Assembly (NCBI GenBank): GCA_022776785.1 | Contig: JALFHA010000119.1 | Location: forward strand, 1-6,354 | DNA: 6,354 nt | Reading direction: 5' to 3' | Source: Clostridiales bacterium | GTDB lineage: Bacteria > Bacillota > Clostridia > Christensenellales > Aristaeellaceae | Shown: in pieces, positions 1 through 5,771 of the stretch | Layout: every line of letters starts with the position of its first letter | Numbering within the stretch: position 1 is the first letter of the stretch | Translations under genes and position numbers: made by a program | Notes under the pieces: generated by a model | Told to the model about the DNA's origin: nothing | Database searches by the model: none | The model's input: only the letters and a program-made list of their open reading frames with translations

Positions 1-1199
1 AGGCCGAGCACATGGCGGGCGTACTCGATGACGGCCATCAGCATACCCAGACAGATGCCGAAGAAGGGAACGTTGTGCTCACGCGCGTACTGCACCGCGG
101 CGATCTTCCCCTCCAGCCCGCGAGATCCGAAGCCGCCCGGCACGAGCACGCCCGCGCAGCCGGCCAGCCGCCCGCCGACGTTCTCCGGCGTGAGCTCCTC
201 GGCGGCCACCCACTCGATCTTCACCTTCGCATGGTGGTAAATGCCGCCGTGCGTCAGCGCCTCGACGATGGAAAGGTAGGCGTCCGGCAGCTCGACATAC
301 TTGCCGACGACGGCGATGCGCACCTCGCGCTCCGGGGTCAGCAGGCGCTCCACCATCTCGCGCCATTCGGTCAGGTCGGCATCGGGCACGCTCATGCCCA
401 GCAGGCGGCAGACGCAGGCGTCCAGCCCCTCCTCATGGATCATCAGCGGCACCTCGTAGATGCTGCGCGCGTTGAGGTTTTCGAACACGCAGTCGCCCGG
501 GATATTGCAGAACAGGCCGATCTTGGCGCGCACGTCGCGCGGAATCGGCTTCTCGCTGCGGCAGACGATGATGTCCGGCTGAATGCCCATGCCGGTCAGC
601 TCCTTGACGGAGTGCTGGGTGGGCTTGGTCTTCAGCTCGCCCGCGGCGGAGATATAGGGCACCAGCGTCACATGGATGTAGAGGACATTCTCACGCCCCA
701 CCTCGTTGCGAAGCTGGCGCGCGGCCTCGATGAAGGGCTGGCTCTCGATGTCGCCCACCGTGCCGCCGATCTCGGTGATGACCACATCCGGCGCGTTCTC
801 GCTCAGGGAGACCTCGAGCATCCGGCGCTTGATCTCGTTGGTGATGTGCGGGATAACCTGGATCGTCGCGCCCAGATACTCGCCCTTGCGCTCGCGGGAA
901 ATGACCGTCCAGTACACGCGGCCGCTGGTGACGTTGGCCGCCTGCGTGAGGTTTTCGTCGATAAAGCGCTCATAATGGCCCAGATCGAGGTCGGTTTCCG
1001 CGCCGTCATCGGTGACGAACACCTCGCCGTGCTGATAGGGATTCATCGTTCCGGGGTCAACGTTGATATAGGGGTCAAACTTCTGGATGGAAACCTTCAG
1101 GCCGCGGCTCTTGAGCAGGCGACCCAGCGAAGCCGCCGTGATCCCCTTGCCCAGCGAGGAGACGACGCCGCCCGTGACAAAAATGAACTTCGTGTGCAT
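1..1199 (-). CDS. pyrG: CTP synthase (glutamine-hydrolysing), C-terminus cut by window edge
   Basis: Makes CTP from UTP, ATP and glutamine in the cytoplasm, the last step of pyrimidine nucleotide synthesis. The 399 complete codons present begin MHTKFIFVTGGVVSSLGKG, the CTP synthase ATP loop (Lys18). Then come the Mg-site residues Asp72 and Glu143 (within TEIGGTVGD), the UTP/CTP-binding segment KTKPTQHSVKEL (about 190-201), a linker near 270-292, and the class I glutamine amidotransferase domain with the oxyanion loop VPGGFGSRG (about 353-361) and nucleophile Cys383 in GICLGM. The family is usually about 535-545 residues, so roughly 135 are missing beyond base 1, including the His and Glu of the triad. 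The ATG at 1199 is preceded by AGGAGG at 1212-1207, 7 bases away. One oddity: residue 387, just after GICLGM, is Leu (CTG, bases 39-41), where CTP synthases carry a glutamine-contacting Gln. Otherwise the frame is intact and identity is certain. Confidence 0.97.
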   Translation of the reverse strand, partial: MHTKFIFVTGGVVSSLGKGITAASLGRLLKSRGLKVSIQKFDPYINVDPGTMNPYQHGEVFVTDDGAETDLDLGHYERFIDENLTQAANVTSGRVYWTVISRERKGEYLGATIQVIPHITNEIKRRMLEVSLSENAPDVVITEIGGTVGDIESQPFIEAARQLRNEVGRENVLYIHVTLVPYISAAGELKTKPTQHSVKELTGMGIQPDIIVCRSEKPIPRDVRAKIGLFCNIPGDCVFENLNARSIYEVPLMIHEEGLDACVCRLLGMSVPDADLTEWREMVERLLTPEREVRIAVVGKYVELPDAYLSIVEALTHGGIYHHAKVKIEWVAAEELTPENVGGRLAGCAGVLVPGGFGSRGLEGKIAAVQYAREHNVPFFGICLGMLMAVIEYARHVLG

Positions 1200-1206
1200 C
1201 CCGAAC

Positions 1207-1212
1207 CCTCCT
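1207..1212 (-). promoter_or_regulatory. Ribosome binding site of pyrG
   Basis: The minus strand reads AGGAGG here, a full match to the anti-Shine-Dalgarno core, with 7 bases to the ATG at 1199. It fixes the pyrG start. Confidence 0.9.
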
Positions 1213-1237
1213 GTCCTCAAAAAAACAACACCAGCTT

Positions 1238-1265
1238 ATTATAGCACTGACGCGGCAAATTTCAA
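1238..1265 (-). promoter_or_regulatory. Sigma-A promoter of pyrG
   Basis: On the minus strand, TTGAAA (1265-1260) is followed after 16 bases by a perfect TATAAT (1243-1238), which also has an extended -10 TG one base upstream (TGCTATAAT). Transcription should begin near 1231-1232, giving a leader of only about 32 bases. The leader has no room for the antiterminator/terminator hairpins that control pyrG in Bacillus subtilis, and the start region lacks the GGGC initial sequence used there for reiterative G addition. pyrG is therefore probably transcribed independently of the upstream UPF0371 gene and not attenuated in that way. Confidence 0.8.
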
Positions 1266-1307
1266 GCATATTTGAAGAATTTTTTCTATTTCCTGCAAAT
1301 TTTCTCC

Positions 1308-1355
1308 AAACAAAAGGGCGCACGAGCGGAATATGAAGCTTCCGCCGCGCGTCCC
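1308..1355 (-). terminator. Intrinsic terminator after the UPF0371 gene
   Basis: Read on the minus strand, the segment 1355-1316 folds into an imperfect hairpin. The outer GGG pairs with CCC, a central part is mismatched, and the inner GGCGGAA pairs with TTCCGCT around an 8-base loop. The T-rich tail TTTTGTTT follows directly (1315-1308). It lies 13 bases beyond the UPF0371 stop codon and upstream of the pyrG promoter, so it insulates pyrG from readthrough. Confidence 0.72.
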
Positions 1356-1367
1356 TGTGTTCTTGTG

Positions 1368-2852
1368 TTATTTGTGATACAGGCTGTTGTGCTCGTAGAC
1401 CGGCTCGCAGGTCAGGTTCAGCCCCAGCCGCTTGAATACGCTATCATCCACCGAGGAGAGGATGACGGTGGAATGCACGTCGCAGCCGGAGAGCTCGCCC
1501 AGCCGCTGCATGGCGCGCATGGCGTTTTCATCCGACGCGGCGCTGATGGACAGGGCGATGAGCGTCTCGTCGGTATGCAGGCGCGGATTGCGGCTCTTCA
1601 TGTAGCCGGTTTTCAGCGTCTGGATGTTGCCGATGACGTCCGGGGCGATGAGCTTGATTTCATCGGGGATGCCGGCCAGCGCCTTGAGCGCGTTGAGCAT
1701 CGCCGCGGAGGCCGCGCCGAAGAGGGCCGTCGTTCGCCCTGTGACAACCTGCCCGTCCGGCAGCTCGATGGCGCAGGCAGGCCCGCCCGTCCGCTCCGCG
1801 ACGGCCAGCGCCGCGGGCACGACGGCGTGGTTTTCCGGCTCAATGTCCAGCGCCTGCATCAGCAGCTCAATCTTGGCGACCTCCCCCTCGGAGCCCAGCC
1901 CCTGTCGGAGCTGACAGGCGGCCTTGAAGTATCGGCGGATGATCTCCTGCCGGGACGCCTCGCGGCACGCCTCGTCGTCGATGATCGAGAATCCCACCAT
2001 GTTCACGCCCATGTCCGTCGGGCTCTTGTACGGGCACTCGCCGTCAATGCGCTCGAAGATGGCCCGCAGCACGGGGAAGATCTCCACATCCCGGTTGTAG
2101 TTGACCGTCGTCACCCCGTAGGCCTCCAGATGGAAGGGGTCGATCATGTTCACGTCGTTGAGGTCGGCGGTCGCCGCCTCGTAGGCGAGGTTGACCGGAT
2201 GCTTGAGCGGCAGATTCCAGATGGGGAAGGTTTCAAACTTCGCATAGCCCGCCTTCACGCCGCGCTTGTGCTCGTGGTAGAGCTGGGACAGGCAGGTAGC
2301 CATCTTGCCGCTGCCCGGGCCGGGCGCAGTGACGACGACGAGCGAGCGCGTCGTTTCGATATATTCGTTGCGGCCGTAGCCCTCGTCGCTGACGACGAGC
2401 TTGAGGTCGGCGGGATAGTTGGGGATGCGGTAGTGGCGGTAGACGCGCACGCCCAGCGCCTTCATCCGCTTTTCAAAGACGGCGGCGGAGGGCTGGTCGG
2501 CGTACTGCGTCAGCGCAATGGAGCCGACATAGAAGCCGAATCCGCGGAACACGTCGATCAGGCGCATCACATCCGTGTCGTAGGTGATGCCCAGATCGCT
2601 GCGGCGCTTGTTCTTCTCGATGTCGCCCGCGTTGATGGCGATGACGATCTCCGCCTGATCGCGCAGCTCCATGAGCATCCTGATCTTGTTGTCCGGCTCA
2701 AAGCCCGGCAGCACGCGCGAGGCATGGTAGTCGTCAAAGAGCTTGCCGCCGAACTCGAGATAGAGCTTGCCGCCGAACTGCGCAATCCTCTCCCGGATGC
2801 GCTCGGACTGCAAGCGGATGTACTTCTGGCTGTCAAATCCGACCTTCTTCAT
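1368..2852 (-). CDS. UPF0371 / DUF1846 family protein
   Basis: A 494-residue cytoplasmic protein of the UPF0371 (DUF1846) family, common in Firmicutes and Actinobacteria; its biochemical role is not known to me. Recognisable family segments are GKLYLEFGGKL (about 28-38), VLPGFEPDNKI (48-57), VVIAINAGDIE (70-79), VVVTAPGPGSGK (172-183, a glycine-rich P-loop-like turn that does not fit the strict Walker A spacing), SGYAKFETFP-like AGYAKFETFP (201-210), LAYEAATADL and MIDPFHLEAYG (222-246), SPTDMGVNMVGF (277-288) and SRNPRLHTDE (420-429). Length equals the family norm. The ATG at 2852 is chosen because AGGAGAGGG (2866-2858) precedes it, giving exactly the family N-terminus MKK. An in-frame ATG at 2900 would add 16 unconserved residues and has no binding site. 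The gene lies 61 bases after the LRR gene in the same direction with no terminator between, so cotranscription is plausible. No signal peptide or membrane segment is visible. Confidence 0.93.
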   Translation of the reverse strand: MKKVGFDSQKYIRLQSERIRERIAQFGGKLYLEFGGKLFDDYHASRVLPGFEPDNKIRMLMELRDQAEIVIAINAGDIEKNKRRSDLGITYDTDVMRLIDVFRGFGFYVGSIALTQYADQPSAAVFEKRMKALGVRVYRHYRIPNYPADLKLVVSDEGYGRNEYIETTRSLVVVTAPGPGSGKMATCLSQLYHEHKRGVKAGYAKFETFPIWNLPLKHPVNLAYEAATADLNDVNMIDPFHLEAYGVTTVNYNRDVEIFPVLRAIFERIDGECPYKSPTDMGVNMVGFSIIDDEACREASRQEIIRRYFKAACQLRQGLGSEGEVAKIELLMQALDIEPENHAVVPAALAVAERTGGPACAIELPDGQVVTGRTTALFGAASAAMLNALKALAGIPDEIKLIAPDVIGNIQTLKTGYMKSRNPRLHTDETLIALSISAASDENAMRAMQRLGELSGCDVHSTVILSSVDDSVFKRLGLNLTCEPVYEHNSLYHK

Positions 2853-2857
2853 TGGTT

Positions 2858-2866
2858 CCCTCTCCT
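2858..2866 (-). promoter_or_regulatory. Ribosome binding site deciding the UPF0371 start
   Basis: The minus strand reads AGGAGAGGG, ending 5 bases before the ATG at 2852; the AGGAG core is 9 bases from it. The alternative upstream ATG at 2900 has no such purine run, so this site decides the start. Confidence 0.8.
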
Positions 2867-2913
2867 GTCCCACAAATTGATTCTCTCCTTCGCCGCCCAT
2901 GAAGCGGGCGCGC

Positions 2914-4059
2914 TCATCCCTGCCACGCAGGATACCGGCCTGCGCTCACGCCGCCGAACACGCGCAGATTCGGCGCGCAGCCGTCAAAGGCCAGGTCCGA
3001 AACGCGCGTCGTCGCCGGCAGCTTCACAAACGCAAGGCGCGTACAGCCGAAGAAGGCCATGCGCCCCACCGAGGACGTGCCCCACGGCAGCGTCACCTGC
3101 GTCAGGCTCTCGCAGCCGGCGAACGCGCTGTCGTCCACGCGCTCGAGCCCCCGCTCAAAGCTCACCCGCAGCAGAGAGCGGCAGCCAAAGAACGCGCTCG
3201 CTCCGATGCTGCGCACGCCGCCGCCGATGGCAGCCTGCTCCAGCGTACCGCAGGCAAAAAACGCCTTGGGCGCAATCTCGCGCACGGCCCGCCCGCACAG
3301 CTCGCTGGGGATCTCGATGCGCACGGGCTTCTCCTCCCTCGCGCCGAGCACGCGCAGTGCGCCGTCCTCCATCTCCTCGAGCACGAGCGCCTCATCCTCG
3401 CGCCAGCTCTCGCAGTCGTAGGCGATGCCGTTGAGCCGGGCGTAGCTTGCGGCAGGCGCGTCCTTTGCGCCGTGGATCGTCAGCTGCCTGCTGCACCCGA
3501 AGAACACGCCGCCGCCGAACTGCGTCACGCTGGCGGGCATGTCCACCCGCGTCAGACACGCGCATTTGGAGAAGCACGACGGCCCGAGCGCCGACACGCC
3601 CGGCTCGATGCGCACGCGCTCAAGCTGCGCGCATTTGGCAAAGGCCAGCGTGCCCACCCGCACGACGCTGCCGGGAATCGTCACCCGCGTCAGGTGCGCA
3701 CAGCCGGAAAACGCCATCTCGCCGATCTGACGCAGGCCTTCCGGCAGCACGACGCGGCGCAGCGCCGAGCAGCCCTCAAACGCGCGGGGCGCAATCGCCG
3801 TCACCGGACAGCCGCCCGCCTCGAACTGAATGTCCAGATCGTCCGCGGAGGGGTCTGCGCAGCGCACGACGGTCAGCGTGCCGTCTCCATTGTCCGCCAG
3901 CTCGAGCACGCGCCGCGCCGCCATCTGGCAGGCCGCGCCGCTGCGCACCGCCTCCCGTGCCCGCAGCGTGCCCGCCGCGCCGCCGCTCAGGCTCGCGCTG
4001 AAGCCATCCTGCGCGAGCGTCTGCGCCTCCTCCTGTTCAAAGAATCCGTGTTCCTGCAT
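2914..4059 (-). CDS. BspA-like leucine-rich-repeat protein, two-lobed, no signal peptide
   Basis: A 381-residue protein built from 23-residue repeats of the LRR_5 (Treponema/BspA) type, with consensus AFxGCxxLxxVxLPxxVxxIGxx. Two blocks are visible. In each, a beta module with a DGTL-like core (DGTL at 59-62; DGAL at 232-235) and an I/V-rich strand pair leads into five repeats starting with AFEGC (93) and AFFAC (266). Block one ends in LTIHG...SYARLNGIAYD (193-215), the usual closing strand of such blocks; block two ends in LRVFGG (365-370) and the short tail SAGRYPAWQG. The blocks align with an exact 173-residue offset, so the gene arose by internal duplication. The first 50 residues are Ala/Glu-rich with no hydrophobic signal or anchor, which suggests a cytoplasmic protein; many relatives are secreted. 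Such repeats generally bind proteins; the partner is unknown. The ATG at 4059 has GGGGGAGAGAGA just upstream. Confidence 0.88.
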   Translation of the reverse strand: MQEHGFFEQEEAQTLAQDGFSASLSGGAAGTLRAREAVRSGAACQMAARRVLELADNGDGTLTVVRCADPSADDLDIQFEAGGCPVTAIAPRAFEGCSALRRVVLPEGLRQIGEMAFSGCAHLTRVTIPGSVVRVGTLAFAKCAQLERVRIEPGVSALGPSCFSKCACLTRVDMPASVTQFGGGVFFGCSRQLTIHGAKDAPAASYARLNGIAYDCESWREDEALVLEEMEDGALRVLGAREEKPVRIEIPSELCGRAVREIAPKAFFACGTLEQAAIGGGVRSIGASAFFGCRSLLRVSFERGLERVDDSAFAGCESLTQVTLPWGTSSVGRMAFFGCTRLAFVKLPATTRVSDLAFDGCAPNLRVFGGVSAGRYPAWQG

Positions 4060-4060
4060 A

Positions 4061-4072
4061 TCTCTCTCCCCC
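4061..4072 (-). promoter_or_regulatory. Ribosome binding site of the LRR gene
   Basis: The minus strand reads GGGGGAGAGAGA directly before the ATG at 4059; its GGGGAG part is at usable distance. Just upstream in the mRNA two GCCGGC hexamers (4101-4096 and 4079-4074) can pair across a 16-base loop and would place a hairpin against this site. Whether that matters for translation is not known. Confidence 0.7.
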
Positions 4073-4160
4073 AGCCGGCGTGCGCCTCAGCAGCTGCCGG
4101 CCTCGCCTTCATTCGCCGCACGCAGCGCAAAACGCGCCCGCTTTCTCTGCATACCGGTCT

Positions 4161-4189
4161 ATTATAGCATCGCGCGCCGGGGTTGGCAA
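4161..4189 (-). promoter_or_regulatory. Sigma-A promoter of the LRR gene
   Basis: The minus strand has TTGCCA (4189-4184), a 17-base spacer and a perfect TATAAT (4166-4161) with an extended -10 TG (TGCTATAAT), the same -10 context as the pyrG promoter. The start is expected near 4154, giving a leader of about 95 bases to the LRR ATG. It faces away from the SPFH promoter; the two -35 boxes are about 41 bases apart. Confidence 0.82.
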
Positions 4190-4230
4190 TCCCGCGCAGG
4201 CAGCATCGCGCCAAACTTTTGTGTCCTCCC

Positions 4231-4259
4231 TTGACACAGCGCCGCCTTCATGTTATCAT
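4231..4259 (+). promoter_or_regulatory. Sigma-A promoter of the SPFH-RHH operon
   Basis: A perfect TTGACA (4231-4236), a 17-base spacer and TATCAT (4254-4259), one mismatch from consensus. Expected start is near 4266, with a leader of about 98 bases to the SPFH ATG. This should be a strong vegetative promoter unless repressed through the palindrome that overlaps its -10 box. Confidence 0.85.
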
Positions 4260-4266
4260 TATGATA
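4254..4266. promoter_or_regulatory. 13-base palindrome over the -10 box, candidate operator
   Basis: TATCATTATGATA is a perfect inverted repeat of two 6-base arms around a central T. It covers the whole -10 hexamer and reaches the expected transcription start of the SPFH operon. A protein bound here would block RNA polymerase. Ribbon-helix-helix dimers bind short palindromic sites and one is encoded in this operon, but the link is inference; an AT-rich -10 region can also form such a palindrome by chance. Confidence 0.4.
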
Positions 4267-4297
4267 TCGAAAGGCTATCGCATCGGTGCTTGCCGGT

Positions 4298-4318
4298 CAA
4301 ATCGCCTTTCCCGATTTG
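4298..4318 (+). other. Stem-loop in the SPFH leader
   Basis: CAAATCG (4298-4304) and CGATTTG (4312-4318) pair perfectly around a 7-base pyrimidine loop. It lies about 32 bases after the predicted start and 45 bases before the SPFH ATG. There is no proper T tract right after it, so it is not a convincing terminator, and I recognise no riboswitch class. It may affect mRNA stability. Confidence 0.4.
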
Positions 4319-4348
4319 CTTATGCTGGTTTTCCCTGTATGATTTGGA

Positions 4349-4355
4349 AAGGAAG
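4349..4355 (+). promoter_or_regulatory. Ribosome binding site of the SPFH gene
   Basis: AAGGAAG lies 8 bases before the ATG at 4364, a moderate Shine-Dalgarno match that supports this start. Confidence 0.7.
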
Positions 4356-4363
4356 CGAATCTC

Positions 4364-5362
4364 ATGTCTGAATCCATCCGTTCCCGCGTGCCCGAGGAGC
4401 GCGTCGCCCCGCATTCCAGCGGAATGCTCATACTGCCCGTGTTGCTCGTGGGCCTGTGCTCCTCCACCTCGTGCATCGTGTTCGGCGGCATCCGCCTGTA
4501 CAACGGCTTTTCTGCCATCGGCAGCCTGCTGCTGACCTTCGGCATCCTCTGCGCGCTGATCTTCTGCGTGCTGCTGGGCGGCTTCCGCGTCGTCGGGCCG
4601 AATCAGGCGCTCGTGCTCACGCTCTTTGGCCGCTATTTCGGCACGCTCAAGGAGCCGGGCTTCTACCACGTCAATCCCTTCGCCATCGCCAACGCGCCTG
4701 CCGCCCGCGGCGAGAGAACCGAGCCTGCGCCTGCTCGCGGCACCTCTGCCACGGCTGTGAGCGTCCCGTCAAAAAAGATCTCGCTCAAAACCCGCACGCT
4801 TGACAACCGCAAGCAGAAGGTCAACGACGCGCTGGGCAACCCGATCATCATCGGCTCCGTCGTCATCTGGCGGGTAGACAATCCCACTGCCGCAGTCTTC
4901 TCCGTGGACAACTACGAGGAGTACCTCTCCATCCAGTGCGACTCGACCATCCGCAACATCGCCCGCCTCTATCCCTACGACACGATGGAGAACGATGCGG
5001 ACGAAAAGACCCTGCGCGGCTCGAGCAGCGAGGTCTCCGAGATCATGCAGACGGAGCTTGCCGAGCGCGTGAAGGACGCGGGGCTCGTCATCGAGGATGT
5101 GCGCATCACCACCCTCGCCTATTCCGACGAAATTGCCGCCGCGATGCTCCAGCGCCAGCAGGCCACCGCCATCATCGCCGCCCGGCAGAAGATCGTTGAG
5201 GGCGCCGTCGGCATGGTAAAAATGGCCATCGACCAGCTCGGCGAGGACGAGGTCGTCGTGCTCGACGAGGAGCGCAAGGCCGCGATGGTCTCCAACCTGC
5301 TGGTCGTGCTGTGCGGCAGCAAGGACGCGCAGCCCGTCGTCAACAGCGGCAGCCTGTACTGA
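4364..5362 (+). CDS. SPFH / Band 7 domain membrane protein
   Basis: A 332-residue protein of the stomatin/prohibitin/flotillin/HflK superfamily. These proteins form large membrane-bound oligomers that scaffold proteases or order membrane domains. A charged N-tail (1-19) is followed by two hydrophobic segments (about 21-42 and 50-73), a probable hairpin anchor leaving the SPFH domain in the cytoplasm. The domain begins VVGPNQALVLTLFGRY (76-91), continues EPGFYHVNPF (97-106), and after an Ala/Pro/Arg/Thr-rich stretch (about 111-137) has ISLKTRTLDN (139-148), VNDALGNPIIIGSVVIWRV (153-171) and the VSEIMQTELAERVKDAGLVIEDVRITTLAYSDEIA helical region (224-258). The Ala/Gln-rich QRQQATAIIAARQKIVEGAV helix (263-282) is the usual flotillin-type oligomerising segment. 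The C-terminus carries DEERKAAMVSNLLVVLC, as in other Firmicutes members. It is the first gene of a two-gene operon. The exact substrate or partner is not predictable. Confidence 0.9.
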   Translation: MSESIRSRVPEERVAPHSSGMLILPVLLVGLCSSTSCIVFGGIRLYNGFSAIGSLLLTFGILCALIFCVLLGGFRVVGPNQALVLTLFGRYFGTLKEPGFYHVNPFAIANAPAARGERTEPAPARGTSATAVSVPSKKISLKTRTLDNRKQKVNDALGNPIIIGSVVIWRVDNPTAAVFSVDNYEEYLSIQCDSTIRNIARLYPYDTMENDADEKTLRGSSSEVSEIMQTELAERVKDAGLVIEDVRITTLAYSDEIAAAMLQRQQATAIIAARQKIVEGAVGMVKMAIDQLGEDEVVVLDEERKAAMVSNLLVVLCGSKDAQPVVNSGSLY

Positions 5363-5363
5363 T

Positions 5364-5369
5364 GGGAGG
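5364..5369 (+). promoter_or_regulatory. Ribosome binding site deciding the GTG start of the RHH gene
   Basis: GGGAGG sits directly after the SPFH stop codon and 6 bases before GTG at 5376. No in-frame ATG lies near, so the strong site selects the GTG start. Confidence 0.85.
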
Positions 5370-5375
5370 TTCGCC

Positions 5376-5636
5376 GTGAACGAAGAGGAGCTTCGCCGCC
5401 GTGAGGAGCAGCTTGAGGCGCGCCTTGCGCGCGTGGCCGAGCTTGAGGACGCCGTCCGCCAAAGGGAGCGAGCCGTCAAGGAAAAGGAAAAGGCGAAAAA
5501 GCAGGTGCTCCTTCGCCTTTCCCCCTCCCTTTGGGATGAAATCGCCGCATGGGCCGAGGAGGATTTCCGCTCGATCAACGCACAGATCGAGTTCCTGCTG
5601 ACCGAAGCCGTGCGCAGCCGCAGGCGCAAGCCGTAA
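5376..5636 (+). CDS. Small coiled-coil protein with Arc-like ribbon-helix-helix domain
   Basis: An 86-residue protein starting at GTG. Residues 2-42 are extremely charged (Glu/Arg/Lys with regular Leu/Val) and should form a coiled coil. Residues 42-82 match the Arc/MetJ-type ribbon-helix-helix fold: strand KQVLLRL (42-48), a turn with Ser-Pro, helix A SLWDEIAAWAEEDF (51-64), then SINAQIEFLLTEAVR (67-81), the typical helix B. A basic tail RSRRRK follows. RHH proteins are dimers that bind DNA through the strand, often as autorepressors. Here the N-terminal coiled coil is an addition to the minimal domain. It follows the SPFH gene by 13 bases, so the two are made together. It might regulate the operon, or connect the SPFH scaffold with DNA. 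It resembles antitoxins, but no toxin gene adjoins it. Domain call fairly sure; role inferred. Confidence 0.85.
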   Translation: MNEEELRRREEQLEARLARVAELEDAVRQRERAVKEKEKAKKQVLLRLSPSLWDEIAAWAEEDFRSINAQIEFLLTEAVRSRRRKP

Positions 5637-5661
5637 TCCGCCGCTCCAACTGAATAAAGCC

Positions 5662-5706
5662 GCTCCCCCTGTGCCGGACACTTGCCGTCCGTGCCGCAGG
5701 GGGAGC
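5662..5706. terminator. Hairpin between convergent genes, probable bidirectional terminator
   Basis: GCTCCCCCTG (5662-5671) and CAGGGGGAGC (5697-5706) form a perfect 10-base-pair stem. Inside it CGGAC (5675-5679) pairs with GTCCG (5687-5691) around a 7-base loop. It begins 25 bases after the RHH stop codon. The tail is AATTTCGTATTC on the plus strand and GGCTTTATTC on the minus strand, so neither has a strong T tract. Position between converging genes and stem strength argue for a transcription end in both directions, with weaker confidence because of the tails. Confidence 0.6.
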
Positions 5707-5771
5707 AATTTCGTATTCGCAGAACGTGAAGCTGCCGGAAGGCAAGCGCCCCGGATAGGCAGAGCCAGCCG

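Larger units (their letters stand above)
4060..4363. other. Divergent intergenic region
   Basis: A 304-base region between the LRR and SPFH genes. It holds back-to-back promoters (-10/-35 at 4161-4189 minus and 4231-4259 plus), a 13-base palindrome over the plus -10 box, a leader stem-loop and both ribosome binding sites. Nothing supports a gene or RNA gene inside it. The part next to the LRR gene is as GC-rich as the coding regions; the part near the SPFH start is more AT-rich. Confidence 0.75.

Noticed and set aside
2853..2900. Upstream in-frame ATG at 2900 as start of the UPF0371 gene
   Set aside because: It has no Shine-Dalgarno sequence and would place the good AGGAGAGGG inside the gene. 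The start at 2852 gives the family's normal N-terminus and length.
1272..3434. A 720-codon open frame on the plus strand, with further long plus-strand frames at 12-1244 and 2899-4167
   Set aside because: They lie antisense to pyrG, UPF0371 and the LRR gene, whose protein families are clearly recognised. Their translations are rich in His, Arg and Ala without domain character, as expected of shadow frames in GC-rich DNA.
4087..4152. A 21-codon minus-strand ORF at the very 5' end of the LRR leader, ending in Ser-Cys
   Set aside because: Its ATG would be about 2 bases from the predicted transcript start with no binding site, and it shows no run of regulatory codons; probably chance.
4266..4363. 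Riboswitch in the SPFH leader
   Set aside because: Only one 7-base-pair stem-loop is evident and no conserved core of a riboswitch class I know could be found.
4261..4371. Plus-strand upstream ORF overlapping the SPFH start codon
   Set aside because: Begins near or before the predicted transcript start, has no ribosome binding site, and its translation looks like random leader sequence.
5376..5636. RHH gene as the antitoxin of a toxin-antitoxin pair
   Set aside because: The upstream partner is a 332-residue SPFH membrane protein and the downstream gene is on the other strand; no small toxin gene adjoins it.
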